Assembly (NCBI GenBank): GCA_039028975.1
Contig: JBCCHB010000025.1
Coordinates: forward strand, 62,001-126,000
DNA length: 64,000 bases
Direction: 5' to 3'
Source of the DNA: JAHBNG01 sp039028975
Lineage (GTDB): Bacteria > Chloroflexota > Anaerolineae > Caldilineales > Caldilineaceae
The notes beneath the pieces were generated by a model, which ran no database searches, was not told the origin of the DNA, and saw only the letters and a program-made list of their open reading frames with translations. Shown here one piece after another: positions 43,116 through 52,752 of the stretch. Both the position numbers and the translations under genes were made by a program. Numbering within the stretch: position 1 is the first letter of the stretch; every line of letters starts with the position of its first letter.

Positions 43116-43208
43116 TATAGATGGCCAGGAAAATCTTGTCCTCTCTTTTTGGCGCGTTCCAGAGTACACAGGACAAAAGCTGGGGCAAAACTTTTCTGGC
43201 AGATTATA
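43116..43208. repeat. Family C palindromic element, copy 2
   Basis: TATAGATGGCCAGGAAAATC with TTGTCC at the left, and GGACAAAAGC then GGCAAAACTTTTCTGGCAGA at the right, ending in TATA. The arms are partly complementary. It lies 31 bases after the response-regulator stop, in the 298-base gap to the next, convergent gene. Confidence 0.7.
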
Positions 43209-43337
43209 CAGAACTAAGAGGCTGAATATTCAAATACCCTCGGGTCGTCGCTAGTCGAGTAAACGGGCAATGTATATCTTGCTTCCACCAGAGGTAGAAT
43301 ATTCAAATGCCCTCTAAATATAAATGATCTCCTTCTC

Positions 43338-43369
43338 TATACAGCGGTTTTCGCCCAGAGCGGAATATA
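43338..43369. repeat. Family A element reduced to its ends
   Basis: TATACAGCGGTTTTC directly joined to AGAGCGGAATATA. The internal arms are missing, as in the copy at 27127. Confidence 0.4.
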
Positions 43370-43383
43370 GTTGCACATTTTGC

Positions 43384-45474
43384 TTACTGGCTAAGTAAAG
43401 GGAAAAAGACAAAGGGGCGATCAGCTAATGTGATATCAATTCCTGTCACAATCTCAGTCTTCTGAATCTCGATATTATTTGCTATGTCAACGTTAAGTGC
43501 ATCTGGGTAATACGTTGAAATGTATCGAAGAGGAGATGACAAATCTTCTGCACGAACACGATAGATTCCTGGCTCCAGAGTCAGCCGATATCTGCCCTCA
43601 GAGTCTGTGTCTGCGGAGTAGAATGTGCCAACATCTATCCAGTTTTCACAGCAGGGATCGGGGTTTTGATGAAAAGAACGGACCCTAGACAAAGTAATTG
43701 GGATGCCATCCATATCAACAATTTGACCCGATATACCCCCTAAGCTCTCTAATTGTGCATTGATACCTATCAATTCTTCGCCTACAGTCACCATTACTTC
43801 GTTTGAATCGTCTGAATCGATAGTGTTGCCATAGTAGACATTCAGGAAGTTTTGTGGAATATTTTCGTCACTAAAGTGGAGCTTATACTGCCCAGACAAA
43901 ACCCCAAATAGGTTGTATGTGCCGTCCGCTTCTGTCTGGGCTGAATTGATATGCTGTTTACAACATTGATTTGAATTATATAGCTTAACAGTCATACCAG
44001 CAATGGGTTTGTCATCCTTGTCCGTTACCCTACCAGAAATCTTCGTAAAAGGTTCGAGCATCGCATGGACATCGGTGATATTTTGACTGAGTGAAATTGG
44101 TAGAGTGACAAGTAATCCATCAGCAACCAACGTGCCGTTAAAGTATTTAAGGCCATATTCTTGACTATAAAAGCTAAGCGCATAAGTTCCTGGCGCAACC
44201 CCTTCAATTAAAAATATCCCAGTTGTATCGGTTAAGCCATTCTCAATAAGACATCCAGCGCTTAATTCGCAAGCGGTAACAGAAACATTACTGAGCGGAG
44301 TACCATCTATATCCGTTACATATCCACCCAGTGAACCCAACTTACTCAATGTGGCATCAATAGTTGATCCGACATCACCATGATTGATGATGAAATAGGT
44401 AGCATCTTCTACCTCAGAGACATCACTGTGATATTGGTCCGAATAGCGCACCTTCTGAGCACCATCCTGAAATTGGATAGTATACCGGCCAGCATACACC
44501 GTTTTTATACGATATTCCCCTCTTCCATTGGTTAAACTGCTTTCTGGAAGGGCCCAATTTATCACACCCGGATGCTCAAGTTTATCTGATATAAGGTTTA
44601 CAGCGATATCGGCAATTGGCTCCCCATTTTGATCCGTTACCTTGCCAGTTACTTCACTGAACGGCATTGAAAGATAGTCTTTCCCAATGACTTCCTCGCC
44701 ACGGCCAACCTGTATGTCTTGGGTCTCCGTAATGTGCAAAACATCACCGTAATACCCTGGATGGTAGAGTGGGGGATAAATGGCATGGGCAAACCCCAAT
44801 CGATATGTATCTTTCAACAAGTCTTCTATGATGTACTCACCAGTGGCATCTGTATCCGCAAATCCCACAGGCTCCCAAACGGTATCAGTCGGCTCTTCTC
44901 CATTTAAAGTAAATAGTAAAACTTCCATATTGCTGATAGGCTGACCATCTACATCACGTACTGTTCCTGCAACACTGCCAAACCCTTCCATTTGAGCATT
45001 TATATTTTCAATTACCAAAGTACCCGTAACAATAACAAGGGTTATGGGTGCTCCATCATAAGCATTATTATAGGCTTCTGGCTGATACTTCTGGGGAAAA
45101 TTGTTGTCCTCAAAATTAACCCTATATGCACCTGGTAGCACATCGACAAATTCGTATTCGCCATTCTGGTCTGTTGACGTTGATCCTGATGTATGAAAAT
45201 AAGGTCCAACCTGTTGATAGAACCAGACTGTGATATTGGCAATTGGAATATCATTTACATCTGTTACACGCCCAGTGATCGATGGTTCTGGATTCGTCTG
45301 TGAATACACCAAACTATCAAGAGACTTTAGGGATGTGACAAATAGACTCAGGAAACATAAGAAAAATATAGATGCCCATAAGAAAAAATTTTGCCTTTGT
45401 TTCCATTGATTCGATCTATACTGTATAAAATTACCAAACATATTATATATGCTCCTATTCAAAATTGCTTTCAC
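43384..45474 (-). CDS. Exported protein of six carboxypeptidase-regulatory-like repeats
   Basis: 696 residues. A hydrophobic segment at about 30-48 (FFLWASIFFLCFLSLFVTSL) serves as signal or anchor; a later start (for example at the Met near residue 12) is possible. The rest is a chain of about six domains of 95-105 residues, each with G.VTD.(D/N)G.PI..(I/V).V, then TD..GEY.(I/V)..(L/V)..G.Y.(L/V).F, the CarboxypepD_reg (transthyretin-like) repeat. It ends in FVFFPLLSQ, similar to FLYLPLLQQ at the end of the GH113-like protein. Such proteins are extracellular adhesin or scaffold parts. No enzymatic domain is present. Confidence 0.9.
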   Translation of the reverse strand: MKAILNRSIYNMFGNFIQYRSNQWKQRQNFFLWASIFFLCFLSLFVTSLKSLDSLVYSQTNPEPSITGRVTDVNDIPIANITVWFYQQVGPYFHTSGSTSTDQNGEYEFVDVLPGAYRVNFEDNNFPQKYQPEAYNNAYDGAPITLVIVTGTLVIENINAQMEGFGSVAGTVRDVDGQPISNMEVLLFTLNGEEPTDTVWEPVGFADTDATGEYIIEDLLKDTYRLGFAHAIYPPLYHPGYYGDVLHITETQDIQVGRGEEVIGKDYLSMPFSEVTGKVTDQNGEPIADIAVNLISDKLEHPGVINWALPESSLTNGRGEYRIKTVYAGRYTIQFQDGAQKVRYSDQYHSDVSEVEDATYFIINHGDVGSTIDATLSKLGSLGGYVTDIDGTPLSNVSVTACELSAGCLIENGLTDTTGIFLIEGVAPGTYALSFYSQEYGLKYFNGTLVADGLLVTLPISLSQNITDVHAMLEPFTKISGRVTDKDDKPIAGMTVKLYNSNQCCKQHINSAQTEADGTYNLFGVLSGQYKLHFSDENIPQNFLNVYYGNTIDSDDSNEVMVTVGEELIGINAQLESLGGISGQIVDMDGIPITLSRVRSFHQNPDPCCENWIDVGTFYSADTDSEGRYRLTLEPGIYRVRAEDLSSPLRYISTYYPDALNVDIANNIEIQKTEIVTGIDITLADRPFVFFPLLSQ

Positions 45475-46097
45475 ATAGCATATGAATCATAGCTGGCAAG
45501 CCGTCCACTTCTTGTTTGGTTACAGATGCATTGAGTCTACAGAAGTGGTAAGAAGATGTTAACTATGCCTACTCGCTTTTGATCCATGCCCTGTTTCTAA
45601 ATATCTCCATTTTACATTAGCTCGCTATGCCTTTCAATTCTCAGAATCGTGTACTTTTCGTGACCATCTAGACGATTGCCTCGGCTGCGATCATAAAAAA
45701 TAGGAGCTGGTACTATTTTTACCTTACCTACCCAAAGGTCTAGGCTCTCTTTACCCAAACAGGCGAGGCACGGCTCTGGCCGCTTGTGGCATACTGTTGT
45801 CATCGGGTAGGTTTAGCCTGACATCCAATTTCGCTGGACAACCTGACTGACTATCAAACGGCTGAATCTACCCCAGACGAAAAACCAAACTAAGCAAATA
45901 TGCTTAGATAACAATTTCCACTGCTCGGCAAATTTTCAAACGCGTCATTCTGGTTGCGTCTACGATACCGTATTCACTGATATCGCTAGATTTTAAGCTA
46001 GGCCAAACTTATTGAGCCGCTAGATTAGCTAAAGAAGCTCTCGTTTGAGTAGGCACCGGGGCAGTAGGAAAATAAATTAAATCTGGAGAGTAAGATT
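45475..46097. other. Gene-free region between repeat protein and HtrA-like gene
   Basis: These 623 bases contain one 63-codon minus-strand frame (45612-45803, CHKRPEPCLACLGKESLDLW...) that might be a small gene or remnant but has no recognised family. There are no palindromic elements. CTGGAGAG about 10 bases before ATG 46098 is the HtrA ribosome-binding site. Confidence 0.4.
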
Positions 46098-47009
46098 ATG
46101 GCAAACGTATTAGAATCCTTATCCAACGAGATGGCTGGCCTGGTCGAGAGCGTAGGAGCCAGTATTGTGCGGGTGGAGGCACGCAAGCGACAACCGGCCA
46201 GCGGGATTGTCTGGTCTGACAATGGCGTCATTGTAACCACCAACCATGTGGTGCAGCGCGATGAGAACATTACCATTGGCCTTCCCGATGGTGAAACCAC
46301 CACAGCCACCTTGGTCGGACGAGATCCTACGACGGATATTGCAGTTTTGCAAGCTGAGTCCAGTGGTTTGACTGCGGCGACTTGGGTTGAAAGTAGCGAT
46401 GTGGCAGTTGGTAATTTAGTTTTAGCGTTGGGGCGTCCCGGACTAACCGTCCAATCCACCCTAGGGGTCATTAGCGGGTTAGGCACAAAATGGCGCACTG
46501 CGGCAGGCGGCGAGATGGAGCGTTACTTCCAGACCGATGTGACCATGTATCCTGGCTTTTCGGGCGGGCCATTAGCGACAGCAGGTGGGCAGATGGCAGG
46601 GATTAACTCCTCTGCACTGATGCGAGGCGTCAGCCTAACAATTCCGACTGGTACTGTACGAGGCGTCACCCAGGCCCTCATGGCCTATGGACACATGCCG
46701 CGCGGTTACATGGGAGTCGGCATTCAGCCTGTGCGTCTACCCGACGCCATCCAGGAAGAGTTGGGCCAAGAGACTGGTCTCATGCTCATGTCCATTGAAT
46801 CAGAAGGTCCGGCTGAAAAAGCTGAGATGTTACAAGGTGATATCTTGGTCAAGCTAGGCGATGACGCTATCCGCTATGCTGATGAACTTCAGCTCTGCCT
46901 GACCGGTGACCGAGTGGGTCAAGAAGTAGAAGCACTAGTGGTGCGCAGCGGTCAGCTCAAGAAGATGACGGTGACCATTGGGGCTAAGCAGGCACCAGCG
47001 GAAGAGTAA
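46098..47009 (+). CDS. HtrA/Deg-like serine protease with PDZ domain, no export signal
   Basis: 303 residues. The protease domain (about 1-195) has His50 in VVTTNHVV, Asp80 in DPTTDIAVLQ and Ser155 in YPGFSGGPL; the usual GNSGGPL is changed to GFSGGPL while the catalytic Ser is kept. A PDZ domain follows (about 210-298: GYMGVGIQPVRLP, LMLMSIESEGPAEKAEMLQGDILVKLGDDAI). There is no signal peptide or membrane segment, unlike periplasmic DegP/DegQ, so a cytoplasmic role is likely. A strong terminator follows. It stands as a single transcription unit. Confidence 0.92.
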   Translation: MANVLESLSNEMAGLVESVGASIVRVEARKRQPASGIVWSDNGVIVTTNHVVQRDENITIGLPDGETTTATLVGRDPTTDIAVLQAESSGLTAATWVESSDVAVGNLVLALGRPGLTVQSTLGVISGLGTKWRTAAGGEMERYFQTDVTMYPGFSGGPLATAGGQMAGINSSALMRGVSLTIPTGTVRGVTQALMAYGHMPRGYMGVGIQPVRLPDAIQEELGQETGLMLMSIESEGPAEKAEMLQGDILVKLGDDAIRYADELQLCLTGDRVGQEVEALVVRSGQLKKMTVTIGAKQAPAEE

Positions 47010-47061
47010 ACTTTACAACATCCATTTTGAATTGGTACTGAGTATAAACTAGAAAGTTTCA

Positions 47062-47094
47062 AGAGGGCGAAGCCGCATGGCTTCGCCCTTTTTG
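47062..47094 (+). terminator. Strong factor-independent terminator
   Basis: GAGGGCGAAGCC, loop GCAT, GGCTTCGCCC then TTTTT: a perfect 10-pair GC-rich stem with T-run, 53 bases after the HtrA-like stop. Confidence 0.92.
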
Positions 47095-47139
47095 ATTCTT
47101 GATGACATAACTGTGATCTGTGCAGTAACTGTCGCCTGG

Positions 47140-47219
47140 AATGACACTTGTGGGTAACGGCGGGTCGTTTATGGCAAGTCGTGGTTGCCCACACTGTTTT
47201 TCAAATCGACCGCACTATA
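47140..47219. repeat. Degenerate family A element
   Basis: The right end TTTTTCAAATCGACCGCACTATA is well kept. The internal stem is CTTGTGGGTAAC with GTTGCCCACA. The left end is not clear. Confidence 0.5.
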
Positions 47220-47356
47220 AACTTGCTAAAATTTAGAAAAAATGGATACTTATTCAAAATAGAACAAATGCTCTGTTCCTGAGTAAAATCAGTTGGTACT
47301 ACGGCAAAGAGCACTGATTAGGCAGTAGTCGCTTTGAGAAACATAGCTTTGTCTCT

Positions 47357-48171
47357 GTGAGAGTGTTTAGAAAAGTTAAGATTCTCAAACGAACCTATTC
47401 CAAATTTAATCAATCTTGCTATCGCCCTCACACCCGTCATGGGGATCGCTGCCGCAGCCCTAGCCGCAGTCTCTTTTGAACTGCTACTCTTAGGATCTGC
47501 CGAAACCATTCTCTACCTACAAGACAGGCAGATGAGCGATGGTGGCTATGAGCAGGCGCTCAAAATTGCAATCGGCTGCGGAGCTGCATTTGTGGTCATT
47601 CTGCTGATGCTGATCGCTGCCTACGAAGTACCCATCCATGGTATGGCGGTGCTAACTTTGCCCTTTGTATCCGGTCATCTCCATTGCCTTCTTGAGCCTC
47701 AAACGTTGGGCTGACATTCGAGATTCCATTGCCAGAGACCAAGCGCTACATGAGGATGCGTTAAAGATTGCCCTTGCCCAGGTTGATGTGCTGAATGCAG
47801 AGATTGATCATTTGAACACTACCCTTGACGTACACAATATTGAGATCAAACGGCTCCAGGCATTAGACAGCCCTGTTGCTGAAACAATCCGGGAGAAAGC
47901 AAGAGGCAAAGTACGGGAGAAAACAACTGAGACAACAGCCGCCCATAGAGAGGATGCGATTATCCAAAGGCGCATCCAAGTTTTAGCCATTCCCAATCGT
48001 ACAACCTCAAAAGACGAAGTGAATTTTGCGAAGATCGGGCGCAATCTAGCGGGCACCTATGGTCGAACTATTGCCAATGATGTAAAGTGGTTAGAGCGTC
48101 AAGGGTATTGGAAGAATGGGAGCCGCTGGCGACTGACGGCGCAAGGTCAAGCATGGATGGATGAATTTTAG
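47357..48171 (+). pseudogene. Frameshifted membrane/coiled-coil protein gene
   Basis: The first frame (47357-47714, with the only ATG at 47439) encodes hydrophobic segments LINLAIALTPVMGIAAAALAAV and IAIGCGAAFVVILLMLIAAY, then AVLTLPF. The sequence continues in another frame from 47655 as LYPVISIAFLSLKRWADI, which completes a third membrane segment. That frame then runs through a coiled coil (QVDVLNAEIDHLNTTLDVHNIEIKRLQAL) to a C-terminal DNA-binding-like part (FAKIGRNLAGTYGRTIANDVKWLERQGYWKNGSRWRLT). A single-base change near 47655-47665 would join them. A start codon before the first membrane segment is also missing. Sequencing error is an alternative to decay. Family not recognised. Confidence 0.55.
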
Positions 48172-48179
48172 AAACGCGA

Positions 48180-48206
48180 GAAGGCCAGTCATAATGACCG
48201 GCCTTC
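48180..48206. terminator. Hairpin between convergent genes
   Basis: GAAGGCCAGTCAT and ATGACCGGCCTTC pair with one mismatch and almost no loop, 9 bases after the stop of the frameshifted gene. There is no clear T-run. A second stem, ATGGCCCG with CGGGCCAT (about 48321-48364), lies closer to the KorB end. Confidence 0.5.
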
Positions 48207-48410
48207 CGACAAAGTTTTGGGTATTTTGGGTGCCGAACTTGCGTCACATGGGCGCACCGTCAGCCGCTTTGAGAATTCGGATTGCCATGAATAATTTTGA
48301 ATAATGGATGATAATGTATGGCCCGTTTTCTCTTGTTGCATACACTATAACAGCGGGCCATTATTGGATCATTAAAGAAGCGTGAATCCTTGATCGTTGC
48401 ACCAATTACA

Positions 48411-49970
48411 TTACATCCCTTGATTCAAGAATCCTACTACATCCCGGAATGAGATGATACCAGTTGGATGGCCTTCTTCATCAGTTAACGGCAGATGACG
48501 GAAGCCATGAACCGACATCATATGAAGGGCATAAGCAATGGGATGCTCACCATTGATTACGTACGGTTCTGGCGTCATGTACTCAGCCACAGTAACGGCG
48601 CTTAAATCATCCACCAATCCCGCCACCTTCATCAGCACATCTCGTTCGGTGAAGATACCAACTAGCTTATCCTGAGCATCTGTGACAAGGAGACAGCCAA
48701 TGTTGTGCGCGTTCATCTGTCGAGTAGCCCGTTCCAGCGAACTCTGTGCGTCAATGCTGATGGGTACAGCAGGATTCAGCTCGGCTATGGTTGCAGTGGT
48801 CAGCCGATCCTGAACAGCCGTGACTTCCTGGGTGGCTTCCACATCGATATCATCTACATACTCCTCATCCATATCCAGCGACATACCGCCAGTCATCTCT
48901 GTTTGAACGCCTTCTCTTTCGCTAACCGTCCACATGTCAGCATCCCGGTAGAGCGCGTTCAGGTCACCAACACCCTTCTTGGCTTGGGCCTCAGCCACTT
49001 GATCCATGACGCCTTGGGCATAATCGCGGCGGCGAACGTCCCGAATAACACCCATGGGTGCTGGATATTGGGGGTACTCCATGCTGGCCAGAATGTAAGC
49101 CAACTGAGTAGATGTGGCATCGTGGACCAGCAGATCACCTTCTTCGATCCCGTTGCCTAACTCGACGACTTCGGGTGTAAACCCGCTTAAGCGGATTCCC
49201 TTGTCCCGGTTTTTACCAAAGACCATGGGCATCCCATGCTCCAAATAGAGAATATTGTCGTCTCGGTTGCGTCGATCATCTAACCCTTCCCATTCCATCG
49301 GATTGAAGATCACGCAGTTCTGGTAGACCTCAAGGAAAGAGACCCCAGGATGTTCGGCAGTGCGGCGCAATATTCCTTCTAAATGCTGCGTGTGGGCATC
49401 AATGGAACGAGCGATAAAGGTTGCTTCTGAAGCCAAGGCCAGGGCGATGGGATTCAAAGGTGCTTCAATAGAACCCATGGGGGACGATTTAGTCACTTTC
49501 CCCGTGCGAGATGTAGGCGAATATTGCCCCTTGGTTAGGCCATAGATGCGATTATTGAAGAGGACAATATTCAGATTGACATTACGGCGTAAGGAGTGCA
49601 TCAGATGGTTGCCGCCAATGGATAGCCCATCACCATCCCCCGTGATGACCCAGATACTCAAATCTGGATTGGCTACAGCCAACCCGGTAGCCAGAGTCGG
49701 CGCACGCCCATGAATGCTGTGTATGCCATAGGTGTCCATGTAATAAGGAAAGCGGCTAGAGCAGCCGATACCGGAGACAAAGACAATATCCTCTTTGGGG
49801 ATGCCCAGATCAGGCATAATCTTCTGCATCTGAGCCAGAATCGCATAGTCCCCACAGCCCGGGCACCAACGCACAGTCTGGTCCGAGACAAAGTCTTTAC
49901 GAGTGAGTTGAATATCGCCATTGGTCACTTTAACCTGGGCGGCGTTACCCTGATTTACTTTACTTGTCAT
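48411..49970 (-). CDS. korB: 2-oxoacid:ferredoxin oxidoreductase beta subunit fused to two CBS domains
   Basis: 519 residues, against about 280-350 for ordinary KorB. The N-terminal 300 residues are the thiamine-diphosphate subunit: RWCPGCGDYAIL, GIGCSSRFPYYM, HGRAPTLATGLAVANPDL, GDGDGLSIGGNHLMHSLRRNVN and NNRIYGLTKGQYSPTS. A linker of about 90 residues leads to two CBS motifs (about 400-518: NIGCLLVTDAQDKLVGIFTERDVL and VHGFRHLPLTDEEGHPTGIISFRDV), which bind adenine nucleotides in other proteins. The enzyme makes acyl-CoA and reduced ferredoxin from 2-oxoglutarate or a related acid. It overlaps korA by 4 bases (ATGA). The fused CBS pair suggests regulation by energy charge, which is inference. 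Confidence 0.94.
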   Translation of the reverse strand: MTSKVNQGNAAQVKVTNGDIQLTRKDFVSDQTVRWCPGCGDYAILAQMQKIMPDLGIPKEDIVFVSGIGCSSRFPYYMDTYGIHSIHGRAPTLATGLAVANPDLSIWVITGDGDGLSIGGNHLMHSLRRNVNLNIVLFNNRIYGLTKGQYSPTSRTGKVTKSSPMGSIEAPLNPIALALASEATFIARSIDAHTQHLEGILRRTAEHPGVSFLEVYQNCVIFNPMEWEGLDDRRNRDDNILYLEHGMPMVFGKNRDKGIRLSGFTPEVVELGNGIEEGDLLVHDATSTQLAYILASMEYPQYPAPMGVIRDVRRRDYAQGVMDQVAEAQAKKGVGDLNALYRDADMWTVSEREGVQTEMTGGMSLDMDEEYVDDIDVEATQEVTAVQDRLTTATIAELNPAVPISIDAQSSLERATRQMNAHNIGCLLVTDAQDKLVGIFTERDVLMKVAGLVDDLSAVTVAEYMTPEPYVINGEHPIAYALHMMSVHGFRHLPLTDEEGHPTGIISFRDVVGFLNQGM

Positions 49971-51859
49971 GCGAGCACCTCATCAATCTTTGCTTTGGCT
50001 TCGGAAATTTTTAGGGGGCGAGCCTGCATTTTGGCGTAGGAGAGGATGTTTATACCAAATTTGCCCCTCAGTAGAAAAGCCAGTTGACCACCATTGAGTT
50101 CAGGAACCAACACCTTCTTGTAGCTTCGTAAGAGCGTTTCTAAATTCTTTGGGAAGGGGTTGATATACCGTACATGGGCATGAGCCACAGACTTACCTTC
50201 CTGCTGGGCCGCGGTGACGGCCGAACGGACTACACCAAATGTTCCACCCCAACTAAGTACCAACAGATCACCACTTTTGTCCCCAAAGACCTCCTGTTCA
50301 GGGATGACGTCAGCCAAGCGGGCAATCTTTTCAGCTCTCTCGTTATACATGGTCTCGTTGTGAACGGGATCGTAGGAGACGTTTCCCGTCACTGGAGCCT
50401 TACTCAACCCACCCACTCGATGTTCTAGCCCCGGCGTTCCAGGAATTGCCCATGGTCGGGCCATACTCTCTGGATCCCGGGCATAGGGCATAAATGGATC
50501 ATCATCCTTAGCGCGGCCACTTGGATGGGTCACTGGGATGTCTGGAATCTCTTCGGCATTGGGTATCAACCACGGTTCGGAGCTATTGGCCAGGAACCCC
50601 TCAGAGAGGATGAAGACCGGCGTCATGGCGCGAATGGCTAATTTGGCCGCTTCAACCGCTATGTCAAAGCAGTCTGAGGGGCTTTGGGGAGCCACAATTG
50701 GCACAGGGCTCTCACCATTGCGCCCAAACATGGCTTGGAGTAGATCTGACTGCTCTGTCTTGGTGGGCAGACCTGTACTGGGGCCGCCACGCTGAACGTT
50801 GATGATGATCATGGGTAGTTCCAGCATCATTCCCAAGCCAATGGCTTCCCCTTTGAGGGCTACCCCGGGGCCAGCGGTTCCGGTAACGGCCAGGGCACCG
50901 CCAAAGGCAGCGCCAACGACCGATCCCATGGCAGCAATCTCATCTTCAGCTTGAAAGGTACGCACATCAAAATTGCGCAAGGGAGCTAGAGAATGGAGGA
51001 CGTCACTGGCTGGCGTAATCGGATAAGAGCCGTAAAAGAGGGGTTTCTTCATCTTTTGCGCTGCCGTAACTAACCCCATGGCCAGCGCCTCGTTGCCCGT
51101 CACTTTGCGGTAGGTGCCAGGAGGTAGGGTGGCAGGGCGGACGTTGTAGCGACGTTGGAATGTTTCGGTTGTTTCGCCAAAGAAGTAGCCTGTCTGCATG
51201 GCCTTGAAGTTGGCGTCGGCAATTTCTGGGCGTTTGGCAAATTTAACGTAGAGCCAATCTTTTGTCGTATCCATTGGACGATCAAACATCCAGAAGACCA
51301 ATCCCAGGGCAAAGAAGTTCTGGCTTCGATCTTTCTCTTTATTGCCCAGCTTCTCAAATTCTGCAAGGGCCTCCCGGTTCAGAGATGTCATGGGAACTTC
51401 AAAGAGCTGGTAGCCCTGAAGAGAATTGCCTTCCAGCGGATTGCTTTCGTACCCAGCCTTGTTTAAGTTGCCCTTGGTAAATGCATCCGTGTTCACAATC
51501 ACAATGCCGCCTCGTTCCAACTCAGGGAGGCTCGCTTTGAGAGCCGCCGGGTTCATGGCGATAAGCACTTGTGGAGCGTCACCAGGCGTCAACACATCTC
51601 GGCTAGAAAAGTGTACTTGAAAGCCACTCACGCCAGCCAACGTCCCAGCCGGTGCGCGAATTTCAGCCGGGAAGTCGGGCATGGTGCTGATATCATTGCC
51701 CAAAACTGCGGAGGTGTTGGTGAATTGGGTCCCAGTCAACTGCATGCCGTCACCGGAATCACCGGCAAATCGGATAGCAACGGATTCTAGTTCTTCTAAG
51801 ATCGTATCTCTTTGGGCATGGCCATTTTGTGCGTGGCCATTGGTGGTTACATCACTCAT
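49967..51859 (-). CDS. korA: 2-oxoacid:ferredoxin oxidoreductase, fused gamma-alpha subunit
   Basis: 630 residues. The N-terminal part (about 20-205) is the gamma domain (VAIRFAGDSGDGMQLTGTQFTNTSAVLGNDISTMPDFPAEIRAPAGT). The rest is the alpha/pyrimidine-binding domain (GNEALAMGLVTAAQKMKKPLFYGSYPITPASDVLHSLA, FQAEDEIAAMGSVVGAAFGG, TGTAGPGVALKGEAIGL, NVQRGGPSTGLPTKTEQSDLLQAMFGRNGE). This gamma-alpha fusion with a separate beta subunit is the common 2-oxoglutarate-type architecture. It lies 9 bases after a CBS-domain gene and overlaps korB by 4 bases, so the three make one operon. Substrate choice between 2-oxoglutarate and other 2-oxoacids cannot be fixed from sequence alone. Confidence 0.95.
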   Translation of the reverse strand: MSDVTTNGHAQNGHAQRDTILEELESVAIRFAGDSGDGMQLTGTQFTNTSAVLGNDISTMPDFPAEIRAPAGTLAGVSGFQVHFSSRDVLTPGDAPQVLIAMNPAALKASLPELERGGIVIVNTDAFTKGNLNKAGYESNPLEGNSLQGYQLFEVPMTSLNREALAEFEKLGNKEKDRSQNFFALGLVFWMFDRPMDTTKDWLYVKFAKRPEIADANFKAMQTGYFFGETTETFQRRYNVRPATLPPGTYRKVTGNEALAMGLVTAAQKMKKPLFYGSYPITPASDVLHSLAPLRNFDVRTFQAEDEIAAMGSVVGAAFGGALAVTGTAGPGVALKGEAIGLGMMLELPMIIINVQRGGPSTGLPTKTEQSDLLQAMFGRNGESPVPIVAPQSPSDCFDIAVEAAKLAIRAMTPVFILSEGFLANSSEPWLIPNAEEIPDIPVTHPSGRAKDDDPFMPYARDPESMARPWAIPGTPGLEHRVGGLSKAPVTGNVSYDPVHNETMYNERAEKIARLADVIPEQEVFGDKSGDLLVLSWGGTFGVVRSAVTAAQQEGKSVAHAHVRYINPFPKNLETLLRSYKKVLVPELNGGQLAFLLRGKFGINILSYAKMQARPLKISEAKAKIDEVLA

Positions 51860-51868
51860 AATTGTGGC

Positions 51869-52336
51869 TTACCCTCCCTCGGCTTTTCTGGGGAATCTAT
51901 CTGGCTGGGGTGGAAGATTGAGGACCTCGACAGGGTAGCGAGCAGCTAGGTAGTTGACGACAGAAAGGTGGGTCATGTCGCCAACAATGGTCCCATTCTC
52001 ATCCACGGCAGGTAGATTACGGAAATGATTTTCATCCATTAACCTTAGCGCATCCGCCGCTGACGCATCCGGCTTAATGGTGATAGGTGAATTCGTCATG
52101 ACATCATCGACGGGGGCATCCAAAGTTTGGGTCGAGCCAACAACTTTGCCCAGCACATCCCGATCAGTAAAGATGCCCTTCAGTTGGTTACCATCGGTTA
52201 CAAGGCAAACATTATGGCCATCCGTACGCAGTTGCGACAGCACATCCCGAACACTGGTGCCGCTAGGTACCGATGAAAAGCCAGAGAGATCCATGTGGGC
52301 CACATGCTCCTGGCGTAATTCAGATTCCAATGACAT
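51869..52336 (-). CDS. Two-CBS-domain protein, first gene of the kor operon
   Basis: 155 residues from ATG 52336, chosen because GAGGAG lies 6 bases upstream; the frame remains open to 52432 but without such a site. It is made of a CBS pair: VRDVLSQLRTDGHNVCLVTDGNQLKGIFTDRDVLGKV and VDDVMTNSPITIKPDASAADALRLMDENHFRNLPAVDENGTIVGDMTHLSVVNYLA. CBS pairs bind AMP, ATP or related ligands. As KorB downstream carries its own CBS pair, this protein may assemble with it. Its stop is 9 bases from the korA start. Confidence 0.93.
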   Translation of the reverse strand: MSLESELRQEHVAHMDLSGFSSVPSGTSVRDVLSQLRTDGHNVCLVTDGNQLKGIFTDRDVLGKVVGSTQTLDAPVDDVMTNSPITIKPDASAADALRLMDENHFRNLPAVDENGTIVGDMTHLSVVNYLAARYPVEVLNLPPQPDRFPRKAEGG

Positions 52337-52752
52337 AGGGTCTCCTCGAGGTCTATCAATACAAATAATATCAAAGCAGATGCGACTCAACCCGGAGAGG
52401 ATGACCAATCCATAGTTGGGAATCACGACCAAATAAAACTTGAAACTCTACGCCCATCATCTGACGCCCAAGGGCACCCGCCGCGAGATCTTTCCTTGAG
52501 TTTTATTTTAAATTCTCGTCTCTTGGCCGTGTTCCATTTTCAGTATGGACTTGCGGTCAAATTTGCAATTTGGCTGAGTCGTCACAATTATACAACAGGA
52601 GAATCGGGATCGGCTTATTGACTTGTTCTGGTGCGTATAGATGGCAAGAATAGATAACCAGAAACGTTCTGTTCTGCCTTCTCAAAATTTCCCAGAGCAG
52701 ATTGAGCAAGCGCCGGGACAAGACTTTTCTGACTGTGTATGGCGAGAGCCAC
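52337..52752. other. Intergenic region with a family C element
   Basis: No gene. The region upstream of the kor operon (52337-52635) must hold its promoter, but no convincing boxes were picked out. The family C copy (52636-52741) lies next to the end of the glycosidase-like gene. Confidence 0.5.
52636..52741. repeat. Family C palindromic element, copy 3
   Basis: TATAGATGGCAAGAATAG at the left; CGGGACAAGACTTTTCTGAC then TGTGTAT at the right. Parts of the middle differ from other copies. It is adjacent to the stop of the glycosidase-like gene (minus strand). Confidence 0.65.
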
